A stretch of 11,102 nt of DNA. Origin: Myxococcales bacterium (GTDB lineage: Bacteria > Myxococcota > Polyangia > Polyangiales > Polyangiaceae). The notes beneath the pieces were generated by a model. The model saw only the letters and a program-made list of their open reading frames with translations. It was not told the origin of the DNA and searched no databases. The position numbers were made by a program, and so were the translations under genes. The DNA is taken from contig PLXW01000184.1 of the NCBI GenBank assembly GCA_003151595.1, positions 9,146-20,247 on the forward strand, read 5' to 3'. Positions 6,139 through 11,102 of this stretch are shown in pieces (position 1 is the first letter of the stretch; the number at the start of each line of letters is the position of its first letter).

Positions 6139-7923
6139 TCAGTCCTCCGCGGATATCTGGGTGACGGGTTGTTGAAGGGCGGAGGCCGCCTCGCGCAGCT
6201 TGGCGAGGACGTCTTGCGGCTGGATCGGGTTCGCGCCGCTCCGGCAGAACGAGACGACGCTCGCGGGCACGTCGGTGAACATGCGGAGGATTCGATAGAG
6301 CTGCCCCTGGTGCGACAGCTCGACGACGAACCCCGCGCGGAGCGACGCGAAGAAGTCGCGGTAGATCTCCTCGGCGACGGGATAGAGGAGGTGCGGCACG
6401 AGGAGCTTCACGTCGAGCCCCTCGGCCTTCGCCGTGGCGAACGCCTCGCGGCACACGCCCGCGATCGACCCCCACGCGACGAGCCCGAGCTTCGCGCTCG
6501 GATCGCCGTCGATGTGGAAGAGATCCTTCCGGCGCTTGAGCGGCGCGAGCTTGCGGAAGCGCTTCTCGTTCATCGCGGCGTGGATCTTCCCGCTGGCCGT
6601 CGGGTTCCCCTGCTCGTTGTGCTCGATGCCCGCGCCCTGGTAGTTGCCCCCGAGCATGCCTGGGTGGCTGATCGGGCTCACGCCGTCCTCGGTCATGCGG
6701 AAGCGCGAGTACTGTTCGAGCTCGGCGCGCGTGGGGACGCGGCGGTGCTCGATCTTGAAGCGGGTGGTGTCGATCGGATCGACGGTCTCCTTGCGCTGCG
6801 CGACCTCCTGGTCGCTGAGGATGATGACCGGCGTCTGGTACCGCTCGGCGATGTTGAAGGCCGCGACGGTGACGTCGAACGTGTCGCTCACCGACGTCGG
6901 CGCCAGGATCGGGCGGAGGACGTCGCCGTGCGCGCTGAACGCCGCCATGAACAGGTCCGACTGCTCGGGCTTCGTGGGGAGCCCCGTCGACGGGCCGCCG
7001 CGCTGGACGTCGACAATCACGAGCGGCAGCTCCGCGATGCTCGCGAGCCCGAGGATCTCCGTCTTGAGCGCCATGCCCGGCCCGCTCGTCGCGGTCATCG
7101 CCTTCTTCCCCGCGAACGAGGCGCCGAGCGCCGCGCCGATGCCGGCCATCTCGTCCTCGGCCTGGAGCACCGCGCCGCCGTACTTCCAGACCTCGCGCGT
7201 GAAGAACTGCATGATCTCGGTCGACGGCGTGATGGGGTAGCCGCCGAAGAACTCGCAGCCGGCGAAGATCGACGCCGCGGCGCACATGTCGTTGCCGTCG
7301 GTGAGGAGCTTCCTGCCGATCTCGCCGACCGGCTTCTCCATCGATCGCGGCGTCGCCAGCGGGTGCGTGCGCGCGAACTCCTCGCCGAGCGCGAAGGCTC
7401 TCTCGTTCGCCTTCACCACCTCGATCCCCTTCTTCGCGAGCTTCTTGCCGAGGCCGCGGAGGATCGACTCGCGCGCGATGCCGAACCACCCCGCGATCAG
7501 CCCGAGGACGACGGTGACCTTCGCCTTGTCGGTGCCGGTAGCCTGGCGCGCGAGCTCGCCGATCGGCACCGCGAAGACCTCTCTCGGCGCGACGCCCACG
7601 AGGGGCAAGGCGTCCGGCGCGACGCCGGTCTTCGCCTCGTAGACGACGACCGTGGAGCCCGAGACCGGGAGCTCCGCGCCGAACTTGAGGAAGTCGTCCC
7701 AGTTGAGCGCGACGGCGACGTCCAGGACGCCGCCCGGGTTGTGGACCTTGTGCGTCGAGAGCCGCACACGACACGACGACTCGCCGCCGCGGACCTGCGA
7801 GCCGAAGCTCTTGGTCATCATCGCGTGGTAGCCCTCGTACGCAGCGGCCGCGATCAGCGACTCTCCCGCGCTCACGATGCCGTCGCCGCCGGAGCCCGCC
7901 ATCCCGATTACGAGATCATCCAT
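6139..7923 (-). CDS. korA: 2-oxoacid:ferredoxin oxidoreductase, fused gamma-alpha subunit
   Basis: The partner of KorB, 594 aa. Residues 1 to about 185 are the gamma domain, with GSGGDGIVSAG (10-20) and FGSQVRGGESS (40-50). From about 205 comes the alpha domain, with the class signature YPITPSTE (229-236), TSGPGMALKTE (279-289) and VDVQRGGPSTGLPTKPEQSD (304-323), which binds the thiamine pyrimidine and shapes the CoA/2-oxoacid site. Gamma-alpha fusion with the YPITP motif marks the two-subunit KorAB type found in many aerobes and archaea. The frame is open up to position 8115, but the start is set at 7923: GGAG lies eight bases upstream, MDDLVIGMAGSGGDG begins exactly as homologues do, and the extra 64 residues are Arg-rich and unlike the family. 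It is the first gene of the minus-strand cluster; its promoter must lie within 7924 to about 8130. Confidence 0.95.
   Translation of the reverse strand: MDDLVIGMAGSGGDGIVSAGESLIAAAAYEGYHAMMTKSFGSQVRGGESSCRVRLSTHKVHNPGGVLDVAVALNWDDFLKFGAELPVSGSTVVVYEAKTGVAPDALPLVGVAPREVFAVPIGELARQATGTDKAKVTVVLGLIAGWFGIARESILRGLGKKLAKKGIEVVKANERAFALGEEFARTHPLATPRSMEKPVGEIGRKLLTDGNDMCAAASIFAGCEFFGGYPITPSTEIMQFFTREVWKYGGAVLQAEDEMAGIGAALGASFAGKKAMTATSGPGMALKTEILGLASIAELPLVIVDVQRGGPSTGLPTKPEQSDLFMAAFSAHGDVLRPILAPTSVSDTFDVTVAAFNIAERYQTPVIILSDQEVAQRKETVDPIDTTRFKIEHRRVPTRAELEQYSRFRMTEDGVSPISHPGMLGGNYQGAGIEHNEQGNPTASGKIHAAMNEKRFRKLAPLKRRKDLFHIDGDPSAKLGLVAWGSIAGVCREAFATAKAEGLDVKLLVPHLLYPVAEEIYRDFFASLRAGFVVELSHQGQLYRILRMFTDVPASVVSFCRSGANPIQPQDVLAKLREAASALQQPVTQISAED
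6143..6148 (-). promoter_or_regulatory. Ribosome binding site of korB
   Basis: GGAGGA on the minus strand, five bases before the GTG at 6137 and inside the last codons of korA. It decides the choice of a GTG start for korB and points to translation coupled to korA. Confidence 0.75.
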
Positions 7924-7931
7924 CGGAGTCG

Positions 7932-7935
7932 CTCC
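7932..7935 (-). promoter_or_regulatory. Ribosome binding site of korA
   Basis: GGAG on the minus strand with an eight-base spacer to the ATG at 7923. It supports this start over the longer open frame. Confidence 0.6.
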
Positions 7936-8080
7936 ACGCAACCCACGTGCCGAGCGCCGTCCCCGCCCGTACCCGCAGGCAAGCGCGGCGCGCCCTTCGG
8001 ACGGGCCACGCGGCGGGTGCACGGACTGCGCGGAGCGCGCGAACGCTGCGTCACCCGCGACGAGCAAGCCGTGAGGGGAT

Positions 8081-8100
8081 CGTTCTGAGCGCTCAGATCG
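8081..8100. promoter_or_regulatory. Palindrome upstream of korA, possible operator
   Basis: TCTGAGC and GCTCAGA meet at 8084-8097 as a perfect 14-bp palindrome. After one mismatched pair (8083/8098) the outer CG/CG bases pair again, giving nine of ten pairs over 20 bp. Its centre lies about 167 bp upstream of the korA start. It is compact and without a loop, as expected for a dimeric repressor or activator site rather than a terminator. The cognate regulator is unknown. Confidence 0.35.
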
Positions 8101-8131
8101 CCGACGCTCGCGCATCGCCCCGGGACGACTC

Positions 8132-8313
8132 GTGGAAACTGAGGTGAGCGACCTCTACCGTCTCGCGCGGGGCAGCCTGGCGCTCGTCGGCGTGCTCTTC
8201 TTTCATGCGGACCGGCGCGCTCCCGGGCGGCTACCTCGGCGTCGATCTCTTCTTCGTCCTGTCTCGTCGCGTGGGTGCGCGCTCGCCGCGCACACGGGCG
8301 CGCCGTCTCTCCC
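8132..8313 (+). pseudogene. Degraded N-terminal fragment of an acyltransferase-3 (OafA-like) membrane protein
   Basis: Three consecutive pieces in three frames read like the start of an acyltransferase-3 protein, a family of multi-pass membrane enzymes that O-acylate cell-surface sugars. Frame 1 (from GTG at 8132) gives LYRLARGSLALVGVLFFHAD, like the family opening YRPxIDGLRALAVLGVxLFHA but about four residues shorter. Frame 2 (about 8214-8262) gives ALPGGYLGVDLFFVLS, close to the hallmark PGGYxGVDxFFVLSGF. Frame 3 (8263-8313) gives LVAWVRARRAHGRAVSP, like the following segment FLxxWLLxRExxxTGRxSL. At least two frameshifts and loss of the SGF triplet are implied, and the remaining 300 or so residues are absent. 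No ribosome site is seen. The middle piece is the strongest evidence. Chance resemblance in GC-rich DNA is the alternative, but three motifs in the right order and spacing make it less likely. Confidence 0.62.
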
Positions 8314-8552
8314 GGTGTGAGCACGGTCCGTCCGCGCAGTCGCGCCGTCGATCCGGGCGCTCGAGCCGTCACTCGGAGCGCCAGCGCGCTCTAATACGAC
8401 CCTCGGTGCGCGCGACGCGAGCGCGTTGCCCACCGCGCCCGCACGCCCCCGCCAAACGCCGCCTCACATCCCCTCCCGGTGCGGGGTCACGCTCGAGCGG
8501 CGCGCGCTTCGTTCGTCTCTCCGGGATCGTCCGCCGCTTCCGCCCCCATACC

Positions 8553-8592
8553 CGCTCGCCCTCCGAGCGCGGACGCTCCGCGACGGAGCGTC
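8553..8592. other. Two adjacent hairpins upstream of the lipoprotein gene
   Basis: CGCTCG (8553-8558) pairs with CGAGCG (8564-8569) around a 5-base loop. Two bases later GACGCTCCG (8572-8580) pairs perfectly with CGGAGCGTC (8584-8592) around CGA. No T-run follows. They could end transcription entering from the pseudogene side, or lie in the leader of the lipoprotein mRNA, whose start codon is 163 bp downstream. High GC makes hairpins common, but a 9-bp perfect stem is above the local background. Confidence 0.4.
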
Positions 8593-8743
8593 TCCTCCCG
8601 CAACGTGGGATGCACTTCCGTGAATCGCACCGGTCGCGCCGGCGCCGGTACCACCACGAGCGCCCGAGAACTGGCACGCTCGCGCGCGATTTGTGCTCTT
8701 CTCGCGCCGCTCCGCGCCGACGCGCGGACGCCTAACCTCGGGC

Positions 8744-8748
8744 GGGGA
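8744..8748 (+). promoter_or_regulatory. Ribosome binding site of the lipoprotein gene
   Basis: GGGGA with a six-base spacer to the ATG at 8755. It favours this start over the ATG two codons downstream (8761) and over the long upstream extension of the open frame. Confidence 0.5.
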
Positions 8749-8754
8749 ATCATC

Positions 8755-10620
8755 ATGCGCATGAATCGAAGGACGGCATTTGCGGCCGCGCTGCTCCTGG
8801 TGCCGAGCGGCACGATCGTCAGCGGGTGCACCGGCGACGACACCGAGCCCGCGCTCCCGGGCGCCGACTCGGGCCCGCCGGCCGATGCGACGATTCCGCC
8901 GAGTGACGGATCGTCGCCCGAGTCATCGACGACGGATGCGCCGGCCGACGCCGCCACCGACACCGCGTCCCCCTCCGATGGATCGTCCGACGCATCGTCC
9001 GACGCGCCCACCGCTGACGCCCCCGACGCTGCGCTCGCACCCGCGCGGATTCGCGTCGCGTGGTTCGCCGATCCCAACTTCGGTCAAGCCGTGCCGGACG
9101 CCGGCTCCGCTCCGGCGCCGAAGTACGACGCGTGCATCGCGCCGCACGGCAGCGGGCAATGGCAGGGCCCTCTGCTTGCGAGCGCAGGAGCCGCACTGTC
9201 GCTCTACGACGTGTCGAAGTACTTCGACGTGCCGTTCGGTCAGTACGACGTGCGTCTGGTGCTCGCGGGCTCGGGTGACGCCGGGGCCGCGACGTGCGCG
9301 CTCGCCGCTGACAGCGATGCGGCAGCCCCCTCGACGGACTTCACGAACCTCCCCGTGCTCGCGCCGGGCGACAGCATGACCGCGGTCGTCACGCCGTCGT
9401 TCGACCAGACGAACCCGCTGAACGTCGCCGTAATCCCGCTCGTCGATGAAACGACCCCGCCGGCCGGCACGGTGGGCGTGCGCTTCGCCAACGTTTCGGG
9501 CACGGCGGCCGGTGACCCGCTCGACTTCGGCATCGGCGGCGGCGTCGTCTTCTCTCCTTTGTTCTGGGAGGTTCCGCCGGGGCAGGTGCTCGCGGCGAAG
9601 CGTCACCCTCTCTACAGCGAGGCCGGAGCGCCCGACGGCGGCAACGCCGGTCCGATCGATTCCAACGGCTACTTGCTGACCGCCCCCTTCACGGCGATCG
9701 ACATGACGCTCATGGACGGCACGCTCGATCTCGGCTCGAGCGGCTCGCTCGACGCGCCCGCGGGCACGGTCCTCAGCGCGTTCATCGTCGCCGGCAAGCT
9801 CGCCGACGGGGTCACTGACAGTCCGGGGCCGATCGTCTGCTTCGACGGGCAGACGAGCTCGGGGAACGCGCTCCTCACGCGCTGCACGCCTCCCAAGTTC
9901 GGTAGCCCGGCCGCGCCGCCGCCGTCGGAAACGCGCTTCGGCAACTTCATCGCCGACACGGGGTTTGCACCGATCGACGTGTGCGTGAAGTACCACTCAC
10001 AAGCGAGCTTCGCGGCGCCGATCGGTGGCCGGCTGACAGACGGCGGCCTCCAGTCGCTCGACTACGGACAGGTCACGGGGCGGTATGACGTCCACGCCGG
10101 CTTCACCTTCGACGTGCGCGTCGTCGCCGCAGGGACCACCGATTGCGCGACGGCCATCGCGCCCGACACCCAGTATTCCCCCCCCACCTCGGTGCCCGCG
10201 GCGACCGTGGTCTTCACCGGCTTCGTGAGCACACCGGACGCCGGCCCGGCATTCGCGTCGCTCACGTTCCCGGATCTGAGCTGCGCCGAGGCCGCGCCGG
10301 TCGTCCGCGTGGTGAACCTCGACGCGCCGAGCCCGCAGCCGGTCAGCGTCAGCTACGACGGCACGCCGTCTTGGGCGATCAACGCGGTCGCCTATGGCAC
10401 GTCCGCGGGAACGACGACGCTCGATACGTGCGGGTACCTTGGCGTGCCGGCGACGACAAGCTTTGGGAAGCTCGCGGTCGGAGCGAGCACGTTCACGTAC
10501 TCGGTCGGCGCGCAGACGCAGGACACGCTGTACGTCTTCTCATCCGGTGGGCAGACGGCGACGGTCGACTGCCAGGACGGCACTCAGGGACCGAACGCGT
10601 GCGTCCAGCTTCAGCCGTAG
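8755..10620 (+). CDS. Lipoprotein with tandem DUF4397-like repeats
   Basis: A 621-aa exported protein. Residues 1-25 are a lipoprotein signal peptide: Arg-rich start (MRMNRR), hydrophobic core and lipobox VSGC with Cys25. Residues 26 to about 95 are a low-complexity Asp/Ser/Pro/Thr/Ala linker, likely disordered and surface-extending. Four beta-rich repeats follow, opening at about 98 (RIRVAWFADPNFG), 242 (VRFANVSGTAAGDPLDFGIG), 393 (TRFGNFIADTGFAPIDVCVK) and 517 (VRVVNLDAPSPQPVSVSYDG). The pattern VRxxN.....PxxVxV is that of DUF4397, an extracellular beta-sandwich domain of unknown role. YDVRLVLAG (164-172) and FDVRVVAAG (452-460) are matching later strands, and the Cys127-Cys181 and Cys410-Cys464 pairs have identical spacing, suggesting disulfides. 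It stands alone, divergent from korA and convergent with the next gene. A surface or cell-envelope role is inferred; no enzymatic motif is visible. Confidence 0.85.
   Translation: MRMNRRTAFAAALLLVPSGTIVSGCTGDDTEPALPGADSGPPADATIPPSDGSSPESSTTDAPADAATDTASPSDGSSDASSDAPTADAPDAALAPARIRVAWFADPNFGQAVPDAGSAPAPKYDACIAPHGSGQWQGPLLASAGAALSLYDVSKYFDVPFGQYDVRLVLAGSGDAGAATCALAADSDAAAPSTDFTNLPVLAPGDSMTAVVTPSFDQTNPLNVAVIPLVDETTPPAGTVGVRFANVSGTAAGDPLDFGIGGGVVFSPLFWEVPPGQVLAAKRHPLYSEAGAPDGGNAGPIDSNGYLLTAPFTAIDMTLMDGTLDLGSSGSLDAPAGTVLSAFIVAGKLADGVTDSPGPIVCFDGQTSSGNALLTRCTPPKFGSPAAPPPSETRFGNFIADTGFAPIDVCVKYHSQASFAAPIGGRLTDGGLQSLDYGQVTGRYDVHAGFTFDVRVVAAGTTDCATAIAPDTQYSPPTSVPAATVVFTGFVSTPDAGPAFASLTFPDLSCAEAAPVVRVVNLDAPSPQPVSVSYDGTPSWAINAVAYGTSAGTTTLDTCGYLGVPATTSFGKLAVGASTFTYSVGAQTQDTLYVFSSGGQTATVDCQDGTQGPNACVQLQP
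8982..9005 (+). repeat. Perfect 12-bp tandem duplication in the lipoprotein linker
   Basis: ATCGTCCGACGC occurs twice in direct succession, in frame, duplicating Ser-Ser-Asp-Ala within the low-complexity linker. This is probably slippage that lengthens the linker without breaking the frame. Confidence 0.7.
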
Positions 10621-10660
10621 AGTAGAGAAGCACATCCCGTCGCGAGCGACGATGAAGGCG

Positions 10661-10680
10661 GGCTCTCCTCGCGGAGAGCC
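10661..10680. terminator. Strong hairpin between convergent genes, probable bidirectional terminator
   Basis: GGCTCTCC (10661-10668) and GGAGAGCC (10673-10680) form a perfect 8-bp stem around TCGC. It lies 40 bp after the lipoprotein stop and 35 bp after the stop of the opposing glycine-rich gene. The downstream plus strand is C/T-rich (CCTCTCTCGCTCTCTCG) rather than a pure T-run, as is usual in very GC-rich genomes. Confidence 0.68.
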
Positions 10681-10715
10681 TCGGCCCCCATCCTCTCTCG
10701 CTCTCTCGTTGGAGC

Positions 10716-11102
10716 TCAGTACTGGCAGGTCAGCGTGACGCGACCGCCGTTGCCGGGCGTCGCCGTCGCCGTCGTGGCGCCCGCGCCGCCTCGGCCCGAG
10801 GTCCCGCCGCCATACTCGGCGTCGCTCGTGTGGGCGGGAACTCCAAGGGCTCCCGCGGCCACCGACGCGACGCTCGTGAGGGCAGGCGAGCTGTAGTCGC
10901 TCGACCCGCCGCCGCCGCCCGAGCCGGCCGCATTGGGAGCGCCCGAGCCACGGGAGCCGCCGCCGCCGCCAAACCAGCCGCCGCCGCCACCGGCGCCGGA
11001 GTTGCGCTGGTCGCCCGCTAGAGTGTCGCCGTCGCCGCTGCCCCCTACGTAGCTGCTGCCGGGGGAGGAGAGCGCCGACGTATCAGTGGCGATGCTAATC
11101 GT
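10716..11102 (-). CDS. Glycine-rich protein, C-terminal end (5' part outside window)
   Basis: A minus-strand frame open from the window edge to a TGA at 10716-10718; it has no start codon in the window because the gene enters from the right. The 128 visible residues are very rich in Gly and Ser. They contain SSYVGGSGDGDT, a GAGGGGGWFGGGGGSRGSG block and SGGGGGSSDYSSPAL, then a Thr/Ala-rich stretch and the end GNGGRVTLTCQY. The aromatic residue flanked by poly-Gly, then GGGGSS plus tyrosine and a terminal G-x-V-x-(I/L)-T strand, resembles the glycine-rich domain seen next to the ALK/LTK kinases and in many exported bacterial proteins, including myxobacterial ones. A surface or secreted role is likely. 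The N-terminal domains, and so the real function, are outside the window. The neighbouring lipoprotein may share the envelope location, but the genes are convergent and not co-transcribed. Confidence 0.72.
   Translation of the reverse strand, partial: TISIATDTSALSSPGSSYVGGSGDGDTLAGDQRNSGAGGGGGWFGGGGGSRGSGAPNAAGSGGGGGSSDYSSPALTSVASVAAGALGVPAHTSDAEYGGGTSGRGGAGATTATATPGNGGRVTLTCQY

Larger units (their letters stand above)
7924..8754. other. 831-bp stretch without an intact gene, between divergent korA and the lipoprotein gene
   Basis: This stretch must hold the promoters of korA (-) and the lipoprotein gene (+). No convincing -35/-10 pair was recognised by eye. It contains a palindrome (8081-8100), a decayed acyltransferase fragment (8132-8313) and two adjacent hairpins (8553-8592). 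Several open frames cross it, but they encode Arg/Ser/Pro-rich sequence with no recognisable motif and look like products of high GC content. From 8314 to 8552 and from 8593 to about 8740 nothing is recognised. Confidence 0.6.

Noticed and set aside
7924..8115. 64-codon N-terminal extension of korA up to 8115
   Set aside because: The added sequence is Arg/Ser-rich and unlike the family. A ribosome site and the canonical start motif lie at 7923.
8392..8400. TAATACGAC, identical to the first nine bases of the phage T7 promoter
   Set aside because: The rest of the T7 consensus is absent (CCTCGG follows) and there is no phage context. It is a chance match.
8671..8692. CTGGCACG, a perfect -24 half of a sigma-54 promoter ahead of the lipoprotein gene
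   Set aside because: No TTGC element stands at the required 10-base spacing; only GC pairs at 9 or 11 bases occur in a CG-repeat run.
8205..8735. 177-codon open frame through the gene-free stretch
   Set aside because: Only its first 20 or so residues have a recognisable motif (the acyltransferase piece). The rest is Arg/Ser/Pro-rich sequence without domain character.
8479..8754. Upstream extension of the lipoprotein frame to 8479
   Set aside because: It would bury the signal peptide and lipobox inside the protein. The ATG at 8755 has a ribosome site and begins a typical signal sequence.

Overview
The window is a very GC-rich (estimated near 70%, not computed) bacterial chromosome segment. 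Tight nuoLMN coupling, aerobic-type genes, a 2-oxoacid:ferredoxin oxidoreductase, a lipoprotein with a long Asp/Ser/Pro/Ala linker ahead of DUF4397-like repeats, and a glycine-rich exported-type protein together suggest a myxobacterium, perhaps of the Polyangia. This placement is inferred from gene style, not from a marker gene.

Layout. Positions 1-4101 (+) hold the 3' end of a complex I operon: nuoL (5' end outside the window), nuoM and nuoN, joined by two ATGA stop/start overlaps. A short convergent spacer (4102-4206) carries a small perfect hairpin and a 16-bp tandem repeat. Positions 4207-7923 (-) hold a compact four-gene cluster transcribed toward nuoN: korA (fused gamma-alpha subunit), korB (beta subunit), a rubrerythrin-like ferritin-fold diiron protein, and a hemerythrin-like diiron protein. 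Positions 7924-8754 contain no intact gene, but hold the degraded N-terminal end of an acyltransferase-3 (OafA-like) gene split over three frames, a palindrome upstream of korA, and a double hairpin. Positions 8755-10620 (+) encode a 621-aa lipoprotein with four DUF4397-like repeats. It converges, across a strong hairpin, on the C-terminal end of a glycine-rich protein (10716-11102, -) that continues past the window.

How they may work together. KorAB oxidises a 2-oxoacid (2-oxoglutarate or pyruvate) to acyl-CoA and reduces a ferredoxin. NuoLMN are the antiporter-like proton-pumping subunits of respiratory complex I. The two diiron proteins sit downstream of korAB, with short spacings and their own ribosome binding sites, so co-expression is likely. 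They may protect the oxygen-sensitive [4Fe-4S]/thiamine enzyme from O2, peroxide or free iron. That link is inference and is the main system-level idea here. A second point is that the TM7 lysine of NuoM, conserved in E. coli, appears replaced by leucine. No CRISPR array, tRNA, rRNA, insertion sequence or recognisable defence system was found.
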